64,000 nucleotides of DNA, taken from NCBI RefSeq assembly GCF_026686735.1, contig NZ_CP113432.1, forward strand, positions 4,949,001 through 5,013,000, written 5' to 3'. The stretch comes from Pseudomonas triclosanedens. GTDB taxonomy: Bacteria; Pseudomonadota; Gammaproteobacteria; Pseudomonadales; Pseudomonadaceae. A program made the position numbers and the translations under genes. Numbering within the stretch: the first letter of the stretch is position 1; each line of letters opens with the position of its first letter. Shown one piece after another: positions 7,968 through 16,713 of the stretch. Under the pieces are notes generated by a model. That model saw nothing but the letters and a program-made list of their open reading frames with translations, had not been told where the DNA came from and ran no database searches.

Positions 7968-10100
7968 ATGCACACCTTCTTCCTCGCGCCGACCGGTTTC
8001 GGCGTCGGCCTTACATCCACCAGCCTGGGGCTGATCCGCGCCCTGCAACGCGCCGGCCTGAAGGTCGGCTTCTTCAAGCCCATCGCCCAGCCCCATGTCG
8101 GCGACGACGGCCCGGAGCGCTCAAGCGAACTGGTCGCCCGCACCCACGGCCTCGACGCCCCCACGCCGCTGTCGCTGGGCAAGGTCGAACGGATGCTCGG
8201 CGACGGCCTGCTCGACGAGCTGCTGGAAGAAATCATCGGCCTGTACAACCAGGCGGCGGCGGACAAGGACGTGATGATCGTCGAAGGCATGGTGCCGACC
8301 AAGCACGCCAGCTACGCCGCGCGTATCAACGGGCACATGGCGCGCAGCATCGACGCCGAGGTGATCCTGGTGTCCTCGCCGGATGGCGAGACCGCCGCCG
8401 AGCTGTCCGACCGCATCGAGATTCTCGCCCAGTTGTTCGGTGGCCCGCGCGACCCGAGCCTGGCCGGCCTGATAGTGAACAAGGTGCGTGGCGGCGACAG
8501 CGACGACATGCCGCGTAGCGCCGCCGAAGCCGCTCGCCTGTTCGGCCAGCGCCTGAAGGAACACTCCCCGCTGCTACGCGACGGCGACGTGCGCCTGCTC
8601 GGCTGCATTCCCTGGCAGGACGAGCTGAACGCACCGCGCACCCGCGACGTGGCCGATCTGCTGGACGCCAGCGTGCTCAATGCCGGCGACTACGAACAAC
8701 GCCGTGTGCAGAAAATCATCCTCTGCGCGCCATCCGCGCCGAACACCGTGCACCTGCTCAAGCCCGGAGTGCTGGTGGTGGTGCCGGGCGATCGCGACGA
8801 CATCATCCTCGCCGCCTGCCTCGCCGCCATGAACGGCGTACCGCTGGCCGGCCTGCTGCTGTGCTCCGGCCTGGTGCCGGACGCGCGGATCATGGAGTTG
8901 TGCCGCAGCGCCCTGCAAAGCGGTCTGCCGGTACTGACGGTGAAGACCGGCTCGTTCGATACTGCCGGCAACCTCAGCCAGATGAACAAGGAGATCCCGG
9001 TAGACGACCGCGAGCGTGCCGAACGCGTCACCGAATTCGTCGCCGAGCACATCGACTTCGACTGGCTCAAGCAGCGCTGCGGTACGCCCCACGAGCTGCG
9101 CCTGTCGCCGCCGGTGTTCCGCTACCAGTTGACCCAGCGCGCCAACCGCGCCGGCAAGCGCATCGTCCTGCCCGAAGGCAGCGAACCGCGCACTGTCCAG
9201 GCCGCGGCAATCTGCCATGCCCGTGGCATCGCCCGCTGCGTGCTGCTGGCCAAGCCCGACGACGTGCAGGCCGTAGCACAGATGCTCGGCATCGTGCTGC
9301 CGGAGGACCTGGAAATCGTCGATCCGGACCTGGTACGCAGCCGCTATGTCGAGCCAATGGTGGAACTGCGCAAGGGCAAGAGCCTCAACGCTCCGATGGC
9401 GGAGCAGCAACTGGAAGACAACGTGGTGCTTGGCACCATGATGCTCGCCCTGGAAGAGGTGGACGGCCTGGTCTCAGGCGCCATCCACACAACCGCCAAC
9501 ACCATCCGCCCGGCGCTGCAACTGATCAAGACCGCCCCCGGCTACAACCTGGTGTCATCGGTATTCTTCATGCTGCTGCCCGAACAGGTGGTGGTCTATG
9601 GCGATTGCGCGGTGAATCCCGACCCTTCGGCCAGTGACCTGGCGGAGATAGCCCTGCAGAGTGCCGACTCCGCGCAGGCATTCGGCATTACGCCGCGCGT
9701 GGCGATGATCAGCTACTCCACCGGAGACTCCGGAACGGGTGCAGATGTCGAGAAAGTACGCGAAGCCACACGCATCGCGCAGGAAAAACGTCCCGATCTG
9801 TTGATTGATGGCCCCTTGCAGTATGATGCCGCCGCCATCGCCAGCGTAGGTCGCCAGAAAGCCCCTGACAGCCCGGTTGCCGGGCGCGCCAACGTGTTCG
9901 TATTCCCAGACCTGAATACCGGGAACACGACCTACAAGGCGGTTCAGCGCAGCGCCGACTGCGTCAGCATCGGACCGATGCTGCAAGGTCTGCGCAAACC
10001 GGTGAACGACCTGTCGCGCGGCGCACTGGTGGACGACATTGTCTACACCATCGCGCTGACCGCGATCCAGGCGGACAGCAGCAAGGACGCGAAAGGCTGA
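7968..10100 (+). CDS. pta: Phosphate acetyltransferase (long, three-domain form)
   Basis: A 710-residue enzyme converting acetyl-CoA + phosphate to acetyl-phosphate + CoA. The N-terminal domain (1 to about 200) is a P-loop, dethiobiotin-synthase-like fold opening MHTFFLAPTGFGVGLTSTSL. A DRTGG-type middle domain follows (about 210-360). The catalytic PTA domain begins near residue 375 (FRYQLTQRANRAGKRIVLPEG) and includes VYGDCAVNPDPSA and SYSTGDSGTGAD. AAGGAG lies 5 nt before the ATG. Length and architecture equal the E. coli/P. aeruginosa type rather than the short Firmicute form. Confidence 0.97.
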   Translation: MHTFFLAPTGFGVGLTSTSLGLIRALQRAGLKVGFFKPIAQPHVGDDGPERSSELVARTHGLDAPTPLSLGKVERMLGDGLLDELLEEIIGLYNQAAADKDVMIVEGMVPTKHASYAARINGHMARSIDAEVILVSSPDGETAAELSDRIEILAQLFGGPRDPSLAGLIVNKVRGGDSDDMPRSAAEAARLFGQRLKEHSPLLRDGDVRLLGCIPWQDELNAPRTRDVADLLDASVLNAGDYEQRRVQKIILCAPSAPNTVHLLKPGVLVVVPGDRDDIILAACLAAMNGVPLAGLLLCSGLVPDARIMELCRSALQSGLPVLTVKTGSFDTAGNLSQMNKEIPVDDRERAERVTEFVAEHIDFDWLKQRCGTPHELRLSPPVFRYQLTQRANRAGKRIVLPEGSEPRTVQAAAICHARGIARCVLLAKPDDVQAVAQMLGIVLPEDLEIVDPDLVRSRYVEPMVELRKGKSLNAPMAEQQLEDNVVLGTMMLALEEVDGLVSGAIHTTANTIRPALQLIKTAPGYNLVSSVFFMLLPEQVVVYGDCAVNPDPSASDLAEIALQSADSAQAFGITPRVAMISYSTGDSGTGADVEKVREATRIAQEKRPDLLIDGPLQYDAAAIASVGRQKAPDSPVAGRANVFVFPDLNTGNTTYKAVQRSADCVSIGPMLQGLRKPVNDLSRGALVDDIVYTIALTAIQADSSKDAKG

Positions 10101-10179
10101 TTGCCACGGCACGGGGATGTGCCCCAGAACGCTTCACGCGCCCGCACGGCGGGCGCCCACGTACAAGGACCATTCCTCG

Positions 10180-11091
10180 ATGTTGAGTTTCCTCCCTCCC
10201 GCCCTGCGCGGCATTCTCGCCACCCTGATCCTGGTGGTCAGCACGCTGTGCTGGGCGACTCTGCTGTTCAGCATGACGCTGGTGAAGATCGTCCTGCCGT
10301 TCGTCGCCGCGCAGCGCGCCTGCAGCAAGATCATGAGCCTGATCGCCGAAAGCTGGATCGCCTGCAACAAAGGCTGGATGAATCTGGTCCGCCGCACCCA
10401 GTGGAACGTGAAGGGGCTCGAAGGGCTGGAGTACGAGCACTCCTATCTGGTGACCAGTAACCATCAGAGCTGGGTCGACATCCTCGTTCTGCAGTACCAG
10501 CTCAACCGTCGCATCCCGCTGCTACGCTTCTTCCTCAAGCAGGAACTGATCTGGGTTCCCATCATCGGTCTGTGCTGGTGGGCGCTCGATTTCCCCTTCA
10601 TGAAGCGCTACAGCAAGGCTTACCTGGCCAAGCACCCTGAAAAGAAAGGCAAGGATCTGGAAACCACGCGCAACGCCTGCGCCAAGTTCAGCCGCATTCC
10701 GGTGTCGATCTTCAACTTCCTCGAAGGCACCCGTTTCACCCAGGCCAAGCATGACGAGCAGCAGTCGCCGTTCAAGCACCTGCTCAAGCCCAAGGCTGGC
10801 GGAATCGCCTTCGTGCTCGACGCGATGGGCGAACAGCTCAAGACCCTGGTGAACATCACCATCCACTACCCGGACGGCCGCCCGACCTTCTGGTGCCTGC
10901 TGTCGGGCAAGCTGCGCGAAGTAGTGGTGCGCTTCGAGGAGCTCGAAATTCCGCGCCAGTTCGTTGGCAAGAGCTACGATCAGGATGAAGGCTACCGCGC
11001 CGAGTTCCAGCTCTGGGTCAACCAGTTGTGGGAGCGCAAGGACGCCCTGCTCGGCCAATTGCACCGGGAGTTTCCGGCAGCCAGGGCCTGA
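10180..11091 (+). CDS. PlsC-type acyltransferase (YihG-like)
   Basis: A 303-residue membrane-bound lysophospholipid acyltransferase. An N-terminal membrane segment (about residues 8-40) precedes block I NHQSWVD (HX4D). The PLLRFFLKQELIWVPIIG and FPFMKRYSK blocks, FLEGTRF (block III, EGTR) and the LKPKAGGIAFVLDAM block follow. The spacing resembles E. coli YihG and the PA0834-like protein. It probably puts the sn-2 acyl chain on lysophosphatidate or recycles lysophospholipid. AAGGA lies 11 nt before the ATG; an upstream in-frame extension to 10117 has no such site. The gene follows pta by 79 bp with no terminator seen between them. Confidence 0.88.
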   Translation: MLSFLPPALRGILATLILVVSTLCWATLLFSMTLVKIVLPFVAAQRACSKIMSLIAESWIACNKGWMNLVRRTQWNVKGLEGLEYEHSYLVTSNHQSWVDILVLQYQLNRRIPLLRFFLKQELIWVPIIGLCWWALDFPFMKRYSKAYLAKHPEKKGKDLETTRNACAKFSRIPVSIFNFLEGTRFTQAKHDEQQSPFKHLLKPKAGGIAFVLDAMGEQLKTLVNITIHYPDGRPTFWCLLSGKLREVVVRFEELEIPRQFVGKSYDQDEGYRAEFQLWVNQLWERKDALLGQLHREFPAARA

Positions 11092-11120
11092 GCCGCGCTG
11101 CCGGCCCGGCGGCAGAAACG

Positions 11121-11146
11121 AAAAAGCCCGCCATTGGCGGGCTTTT
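11121..11146. terminator. Bidirectional terminator
   Basis: AAAAAGCCCGCC and GGCGGGCTTTTT, separated by ATT, lie between the convergent acyltransferase and lipoprotein genes. A and T runs on both sides serve both directions. Confidence 0.9.
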
Positions 11147-11159
11147 TCATGGGCGGCGC

Positions 11160-11867
11160 TTATTGGTACTGCTGGGTCTGCGCGCCCGGCAGGGCTTTCA
11201 GATTGACCTCGACGCGACGGTTCTGCGCGCGGCCATCGGCGTTGGCGTTGGAGGCGATCGGCTGATCCGGGCCCATGCCGCGGGTGCTGACGCGGGAAGC
11301 GTCGACACCCTGGGAGGTCAGGTAGGTCGCCACCGACTGCGCACGGCGTTGGGACAGGTCCATATTGTGCTGGCGGCTGCCAGTGCTGTCGGTGTAGCCG
11401 ACGATCTCGATGCTGTTCTGGTTGAACTCCTTGAAGGAGTTGGCCAGGTTGTTCAGCGGGGTATAGAAGGACGGCGCGATGTTTGCCGAGTCGGTGGCGA
11501 AGGTGATGTTGCCCGGCATGATCAGCTTGATGTCGTCACCCTGGCGCTCGACCTGTACGCCGGTGCCCTGCATCTGCTGGCGCAACTTGGCTTCCTGCTT
11601 GTCAGCGTAGTAGCCGTAACCTGCGGCGGCGGCACCCACTGCGGCGGCGCCGATCATCGCGCCCTTGCCACGGTTGTCGTGGTTGATCGCGGCACCGGCG
11701 ACGGCACCGGCCAAGGCCCCCAGGGCACCGTACTTGGCGGTCTTGCTCATGCCACCCTCGGGCGGAACCTGGGTGTTGGGATCATAGGGGTTCTGGGAGG
11801 CGCAACCGGCCATGAGAGCGAAGGCGGTGGCGGCCGCGACCATGGACAGACTACGTGCAGTGAACAT
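11160..11867 (-). CDS. OmpA-family outer-membrane lipoprotein with glycine-zipper
   Basis: A 235-residue peptidoglycan-associated lipoprotein. The signal peptide ends in the lipobox LMAGC (Cys22). A glycine/alanine-rich zipper (residues about 45-85, GALGALAGAVAGAAI then GAAAVGAAAAGYGYYAD) follows. The OmpA C-terminal domain starts near 105, with IEIVGYTDSTGSRQHNMDLS and RRAQSVATYL carrying the Asp and Arg that grip diaminopimelate. Overall design equals the YiaD/PA0833 family, which anchors outer membrane to cell wall. GAGGAG lies 9 nt upstream. It shares a terminator with the convergent acyltransferase gene. Confidence 0.93.
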   Translation of the reverse strand: MFTARSLSMVAAATAFALMAGCASQNPYDPNTQVPPEGGMSKTAKYGALGALAGAVAGAAINHDNRGKGAMIGAAAVGAAAAGYGYYADKQEAKLRQQMQGTGVQVERQGDDIKLIMPGNITFATDSANIAPSFYTPLNNLANSFKEFNQNSIEIVGYTDSTGSRQHNMDLSQRRAQSVATYLTSQGVDASRVSTRGMGPDQPIASNANADGRAQNRRVEVNLKALPGAQTQQYQ

Positions 11868-11960
11868 GAAGGAAGACTCCTCGATAACGATGTCGCCCGA
11901 TTGGGCGCTGCTTAGATCATAGTCTGACGGAAAAATTCCATCTTTTTGAGTAAAAGATCC

Positions 11961-12602
11961 TCAAACTCTAACGAATGGATTTTCGCGCATCTCTTCTCCG
12001 AGCCGGGTGTCCGGGCCATGTCCGGTGATCACGGTGGCCTCTTCGTCGAGCGAATACAGGCGTTCGCGAATCGAGCGCTCGATGGTGGGGTAATCGCCGC
12101 CCCACAGGTCGGTGCGGCCGATGCTCCGGCGGAACAGAGTGTCGCCGGCGATCAGCAGTTTGTCCCGGGGGAACCAGAAGCTCATCGATCCCGGAGTATG
12201 CCCCGGAGTGTGCAGCGCAACGCCGCAGCCGCAGGCCAGCTCCTCGTCGTCCGCCAGCCACTGGTCCGGCGACGGTACCGGCGTGTAGGGCACACCGAAC
12301 ATGCGGCACTGCATTTCCAGGTTGTCCCAGAGGAACTGGTCGTCCTTGTGCAGGTGCAGGGTCGCGCCGGTCTTCTCCTTCATCTGACCGGAGGCGAGGA
12401 AGTGATCCAGATGCGCGTGGGTGTGGATGATACTCACCACCTTCAGCCCCAGCGCGTCGAGGCGCTGCAGGATCAACTCATGATCGCCGCCCGGATCGAC
12501 GACGATGGCCTTCTTCGTCAGCGGATCACCGATGATGGTGCAGTTGCACTGCAACGGGCCGACAGGGAAGGTTTCGCGGATCAGCGCAGGCTGCTCACTC
12601 AT
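11961..12602 (-). CDS. Metallo-beta-lactamase-fold hydrolase (glyoxalase II-like)
   Basis: A 213-residue MBL-fold hydrolase of the YcbL/GloB-like subgroup. The zinc motif HTHAHLDH, the later His in LHTPGHTPGSM, the Asp in LIAGDTLF and the C-terminal His in VITGHGPDT form the full dinuclear metal site. It lacks the C-terminal helical substrate domain of true GloB, so the natural thioester substrate is uncertain. I take the ATG at 12602 because the family begins with the ETFPVGPLQCNCTIIGD segment; the longer open frame upstream has no family match. It lies about 95 bp upstream of the lipoprotein gene in the same direction. Confidence 0.9.
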   Translation of the reverse strand: MSEQPALIRETFPVGPLQCNCTIIGDPLTKKAIVVDPGGDHELILQRLDALGLKVVSIIHTHAHLDHFLASGQMKEKTGATLHLHKDDQFLWDNLEMQCRMFGVPYTPVPSPDQWLADDEELACGCGVALHTPGHTPGSMSFWFPRDKLLIAGDTLFRRSIGRTDLWGGDYPTIERSIRERLYSLDEEATVITGHGPDTRLGEEMRENPFVRV

Positions 12603-12673
12603 CACGGGCTCACTCGTTGGCTGGGAAAGGCCGGCATTTTCGCCGATTACACCGGGCGCTGGCGAGCCGGGCC

Positions 12674-13693
12674 TCAGGTGTCCTGCCGGTAATCGGTGGG
12701 CAGCTTGCCGGTCCATTTCCTGAACGCACGCCGGAAGTTTGAAGGATCGTTGAAGCCCAGCAACAGCGCGATCTCGTAGAGTGGCAGGTGCGTCGTGGTG
12801 AGGTACTGCAATGCCAGGCGCTTGCGCACATCGTCGAGCACTTCCTGGTAGGTGGTGCCCAGCTTCGAAAGATGTCGGCGCAGGCTGCGCCCGCTGGTGT
12901 GCAGCTCGCCTGCTACGGTTTCCAGGTCGGGAAACTCGCCGGGACGCGCAAGCAGAAGGCGACGGATGCGAGTGAGCAGCCCCTCCTGCACGTCCAGCGT
13001 GGCCAGCAGCGCTTCGCATTGCTGTTCGCACATCTGCACAGTGGCCGGATTGGCAAGCGCCATCGGCCGCGCCAGGTATTCGCTGGGCAGCGCGATGAAG
13101 TGATAGGGCTGGTCGAACAACACAGTGCAGCCGAATACCTCCGTATAGCGCTCGGCATAGGGCGGCGCGGGATGACCGAAGCCGACGCTGACTCCCTGCA
13201 GAGGCTCGCCGACCAGGAAACGCGCGATGGTGTAAAGGCTGGTCATCAAGCCCTCGGCGGCGAAACGCCCCATCGGCCCGAGGGGAATCGATTCGCTGGC
13301 GCGCAACGAGGAAACCCCGCCGTCCTCGATCATTTCCAGGTCATAGGCCAGCCCCAGCACGCGGTAGTACTTCAGGGCAAAGCCGATGGCGCGCTCGAGG
13401 TTTGCGCTGGAGAGCACGGCGTAGCCGAGGATGCCGTGGGTAGAGACGTTCAGCCGCTGCCCCAGCAGCAGGCCGAAGGCCGGCTCGCCGCAGTTGGCCA
13501 GCGCGGCGCCGGCCAGCAGGTTGAAGTCGATGAAAGACAGCCGGCCATTGGGGCTCTGCAACACCTCGGGGCGCACGCGGGCCAGGTCGAACAGGCGCGC
13601 ACGCGGCACGCCAAGTTCCTCGGCGAGGTCCAGAAGTGCCTGCGCATAGGCGACGGGCACCAGTTCGGCGGTGAAGTTGAGCGGTTGTTTCAT
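12674..13693 (-). CDS. oruR: AraC family regulator, probable OruR
   Basis: A 339-residue AraC-type regulator. The N-terminal 200 residues are the OruR/ArgR-like Arabinose_bd domain (LLDLAEELGVPRARLFDLA and LSFIDFNLLAGAAL). The C-terminal double HTH runs from FPDLETVAGELHTSGRSLRR to YEIALLLGFNDPSNFRRAF. In P. aeruginosa the protein of this size in this position is OruR, the activator of ornithine utilisation; the symbol rests on recalled synteny and length. The start at 13693 gives family length; the frame stays open upstream over the start of the divergent PF10118 gene. No ornithine catabolic gene is nearby. Confidence 0.8.
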   Translation of the reverse strand: MKQPLNFTAELVPVAYAQALLDLAEELGVPRARLFDLARVRPEVLQSPNGRLSFIDFNLLAGAALANCGEPAFGLLLGQRLNVSTHGILGYAVLSSANLERAIGFALKYYRVLGLAYDLEMIEDGGVSSLRASESIPLGPMGRFAAEGLMTSLYTIARFLVGEPLQGVSVGFGHPAPPYAERYTEVFGCTVLFDQPYHFIALPSEYLARPMALANPATVQMCEQQCEALLATLDVQEGLLTRIRRLLLARPGEFPDLETVAGELHTSGRSLRRHLSKLGTTYQEVLDDVRKRLALQYLTTTHLPLYEIALLLGFNDPSNFRRAFRKWTGKLPTDYRQDT

Positions 13694-13814
13694 CGTTTTT
13701 CTTGTATCGACCGCTGGCCGGATATGACCGGAAAGTTGGCAGACAATAACCTTGTGAGGCTTTTCCCACAAGCCCACAGTAGTGAACATGGACAACCACA
13801 ACAATGGAGCCGCC

Positions 13815-14654
13815 ATGGCCAGCACCACTCCCGCGGGACTGGAAATCAAGCCCCGACATATGGACTTCGATCTGCCTGATCCGCTGCCACGCCACTGGCA
13901 CAGCGGGGACGCCTTCAAGTCCCATCTCTTCGACGCGATGTCGGTACTATTCCCCGACGGCGAACGTTTCTTCATCGACTCGGTACGCCACTTCCGCGAC
14001 CAGATCACCGACCCGGTGCTCAAGGAGCAGATCCGCGGTTTCATCGGTCAGGAAGGTCTTCACAGCCGTGAACACCTGATCTACAGCCAGCGCCTGCGCG
14101 ACCAGGGTTACGACATCACCCGCATCGAAAAGCTGGCCCAGGCACGCATCCGCTACACCCAGAAGAAATTCCCCGCCAAGCGCCAACTGGCAGCTACCGC
14201 TGCGCTGGAGCACATCACCGCGATCATGGCCAACGGATTGCTCACCGAGCCACGCGCCCTGCAGGGTGCCGACCCGGTGATGCAGCGCCTGTGGCGCTGG
14301 CACGCGCTGGAGGAGACCGAGCACAAGGCAGTGGCCTTCGACGTCTACAACCAGGTCTGCGGCAGCCGCAAGCTACTGCGCCGGGCGATGGTGATGGCGA
14401 CGTTCTTTTTCGTCCTGGACACCTTCCGCGGCCTCACCCACATGCTGCGCAAGGACGGCCTGCTGTGGAACTGGCGAGTCTGGCGCGACGGCCTGAAGTG
14501 GAGCTGGGGCAAGAACGGCGTGTTCCGCCCGCTGGTGCGCGAATACCTGGATTTCTTCAAGAGCGATTTCCACCCCTGGCAGCACAACAACCTCGACCTG
14601 CTGTACGAGGTACGCAAGGAGTACGACCCCCAGCCGCTGGCGCACGCGGGCTGA
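13815..14654 (+). CDS. Predicted metal-dependent hydrolase (PF10118)
   Basis: About 279 residues matching the 'predicted metal-dependent hydrolase' family PF10118, common in pseudomonads and often annotated only as YdfG-like or hypothetical. Two E-x-x-H type motifs, GQEGLHSREH (about residue 80) and EETEHKAVAFDVY (about 160), are separated by a helical region, which resembles a ferritin-like di-iron site. An amphipathic or membrane-associated stretch follows (MVMATFFFVLDTFRGL). I use the ATG at 13815 because GGAG lies 5 nt upstream; the ATG at 13788 or GTG at 13782 would add 9-11 residues. It is divergent from oruR. Biochemical activity is not established. Confidence 0.82.
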   Translation: MASTTPAGLEIKPRHMDFDLPDPLPRHWHSGDAFKSHLFDAMSVLFPDGERFFIDSVRHFRDQITDPVLKEQIRGFIGQEGLHSREHLIYSQRLRDQGYDITRIEKLAQARIRYTQKKFPAKRQLAATAALEHITAIMANGLLTEPRALQGADPVMQRLWRWHALEETEHKAVAFDVYNQVCGSRKLLRRAMVMATFFFVLDTFRGLTHMLRKDGLLWNWRVWRDGLKWSWGKNGVFRPLVREYLDFFKSDFHPWQHNNLDLLYEVRKEYDPQPLAHAG

Positions 14655-14670
14655 TCGATCCCCTGCAACG

Positions 14671-14705
14671 AACACCGCCCCGCGCTGTCGGGGCGGTGTC
14701 GTTTC
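14671..14705 (+). terminator. Terminator of the PF10118 gene
   Basis: ACACCGCCCC and GGGGCGGTGT with an 8-nt loop, then CGTTT, 17 nt after the stop codon. Confidence 0.75.
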
Positions 14706-14840
14706 CGCCGCCGGATAACGCTCCCCTCGTCTGTCACCTATTGGTACGTTTGCAGGATGGCGTGGAGCGCAACGATGCTCACGCCGCGAGCACACCGCAG
14801 TCGATGGCTGTCCGCTGGCGAAAGGCGGCTCGGCAGAACG

Positions 14841-14868
14841 AAAAAGCCCGGCGTGAGCCGGGCTTTTT
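14841..14868 (-). terminator. Terminator of the alpha/beta hydrolase gene
   Basis: AAAAAGCCCGGC, loop GTGA, GCCGGGCTTTTT. It lies 19 nt past the stop of the leftward hydrolase gene, with T runs in both directions. Confidence 0.9.
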
Positions 14869-14886
14869 CATGGGAACGACCGAGGC

Positions 14887-15825
14887 TCAGGCATGCAGGA
14901 AGCGCAAGGCGTCCGCCGCCGACTCATCGGGGATCTCCTCCATCGGAATGTGTCCCACGCCCGGATACACCTTCACTTCGATACCCGGCACGTCGCGCTG
15001 CCACATCGGCACATGGCGCGGCGAAATCCAGCGGTCGCGCTCGCCCCACATCAGCATCGTCGGCACCTTCAGCTCCGCCACCCGGTTCGGTGTGCCGGTC
15101 AGCTCCTCGCGATTGGCCTTTACCAGGACGCGGAAGATATCGATCATCGCCCGGCGATTGCCCGGACGACGACTGATATCGTAGTAGCGGTCGATGACGC
15201 CCGGCTGGATCTTCCGCGGGTCGCCATATACCTCCTTGATGCCCTGGGCAACCAGCGCACGCGGCATCCACATCGGCATCAGGACACCGGCACCGGGCAG
15301 CACCGCGCTGGCGATCATCAGCGGCACTTTCTGCATGTAGTAGCCAGCCGGATCGACCAGGATCATCCGCTCAACCCGGTGCGGCTGCATCAACGCATAG
15401 TTCCAGGCGATGTAGCCGCCCAGCGAGTTGCCGGCGAGGGAAACCTGCTTCAGGTCGAGGCGATCGAGGAACATGCCGAACACCTTCACCAGGCGCTCGC
15501 CGCTGTAGTCGCGGTCGCGGCCGCCGCCAGTGAGGCCGAAGCCCGGAACATCGAGGCGGATGATGCGAAAGTGATCGGCCAGCGCGGTGACCCAGCCGTC
15601 CCAGGTGTGCAGCGAGGCCATGACACCGTGGACCATCACCAGCACCGGCTTGTCGCGGCTGCCTTCGTCGCGATAGTGGATATCGAAGCCATCCACTTCG
15701 ATGAAGCGCGAGCCGGATTCCGGCGCGGCGTAGCGGGCAACCAGCGCCTCCAGCGGCAGAGCGCCGAAACCGTAGCGAGCCAGGCCCTCGGCCAACGGTG
15801 GTTGCAGAGACAGGGTGGCGGACAT
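14887..15825 (-). CDS. Alpha/beta hydrolase
   Basis: A 312-residue alpha/beta-fold hydrolase. The oxyanion segment is VMVHGVMASLHTWDGW and the nucleophile Ser lies in AGNSLGGY. The acidic residue is Asp in MLMWGERDRW and the catalytic His is in GVGHIPMEE, so the triad is complete and ordered. A cap of about 70 residues lies between strands 6 and 7. The family includes esterases and C-C bond hydrolases, so the substrate is open. It sits beside a co-oriented TetR regulator gene (120 bp upstream), which may control it, as in the PA0829/PA0828 pair recalled from P. aeruginosa. Confidence 0.9.
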   Translation of the reverse strand: MSATLSLQPPLAEGLARYGFGALPLEALVARYAAPESGSRFIEVDGFDIHYRDEGSRDKPVLVMVHGVMASLHTWDGWVTALADHFRIIRLDVPGFGLTGGGRDRDYSGERLVKVFGMFLDRLDLKQVSLAGNSLGGYIAWNYALMQPHRVERMILVDPAGYYMQKVPLMIASAVLPGAGVLMPMWMPRALVAQGIKEVYGDPRKIQPGVIDRYYDISRRPGNRRAMIDIFRVLVKANREELTGTPNRVAELKVPTMLMWGERDRWISPRHVPMWQRDVPGIEVKVYPGVGHIPMEEIPDESAADALRFLHA

Positions 15826-15946
15826 GGACGAGTGACTCCCGTGCTTGTTGTTCTCGAACGCCGATCACACCACAGCGCTCCGGCCACCGCGCCCAACCTA
15901 GGTTCTGTGCGGAGAAACAGTGCGCCGGATCATCGGGACGCCGGCA

Positions 15947-16615
15947 CTACTCGTGCTGAAGCTGGGTATTGCGAGAGCAGAGCGTCGTCACCAGCAAGTC
16001 GCCGATCACCTGCTTCACCTCGCCTAGCGGAATGTCGCCACCCTTGCCGAGCAGGTCCAGCGATGTTGCCTCCAGCGCCCAGATCAATGCCTGGTAGGTC
16101 AGCGCCGCGTGTTGCACGCCTTCGCCGGCAAAGCGCTCCTCCAGCAGCATTCGCAGCTCGCGGTGAGCCGCCGCGCGATGCGCGCCCAATGGTGAGTCGG
16201 TGCGTAACGCCTCCTCGTGCATGAGGCGAATGATCGGTCCCACCGCCAAGTGGTAATCGAAGAAGCGCTCGACCATCGCCCGCAGCCAGGCGTCGCTGCT
16301 GCCGGTGGCATTGCGCATCTCGCGAAACCGCGTCAGCAACAATTGCACCGCGGTGCGGTAGATGCCTTCGAGCACATCGAGCTTGCTCTGGAAGTACTTG
16401 TAGAAAGTGCGCCGCGACACCTTGGCGGCGTCCAGCAGGTCATTCACCGTGGTATCGGCCAGGCCCTTGGCGACGAACACCGGAATACTCGCCAGTTGGA
16501 TATTGGCGCGCTGCAAATGCCCCACCAGCGGTCCTTCGCCATGCCCGGCCTGCTGCGCAACCGCGCCAAAGCCGCCAAGATCCTCGAAGACCGCGCTGAC
16601 TGCCGCCGATTCCAT
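15947..16615 (-). CDS. TetR family transcriptional regulator
   Basis: A 222-residue TetR-like regulator with an unusually long N-terminal arm: the HTH (LADTTVNDLLDAAKVSRRTF then YKYFQSKLDVLEGIY) starts only near residue 50. The C-terminal domain is helical and ligand-binding, with no recognisable ligand motif. GGGAGG lies 5 nt before the ATG at 16615, so I reject the longer frame to 16642. It is upstream of, and in line with, the alpha/beta hydrolase gene, its likely target, and divergent from a secreted unknown. Confidence 0.85.
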   Translation of the reverse strand: MESAAVSAVFEDLGGFGAVAQQAGHGEGPLVGHLQRANIQLASIPVFVAKGLADTTVNDLLDAAKVSRRTFYKYFQSKLDVLEGIYRTAVQLLLTRFREMRNATGSSDAWLRAMVERFFDYHLAVGPIIRLMHEEALRTDSPLGAHRAAAHRELRMLLEERFAGEGVQHAALTYQALIWALEATSLDLLGKGGDIPLGEVKQVIGDLLVTTLCSRNTQLQHE

Positions 16616-16713
16616 CGCCCCTCCCCCGCTGCACCCAACCAAGGCGCGGGATGACGCCAGCCTTCGGCCTCGCTAACCTAGGCCGACCGCTCCCGCGCAA
16701 GGAAAGCCTGTTC

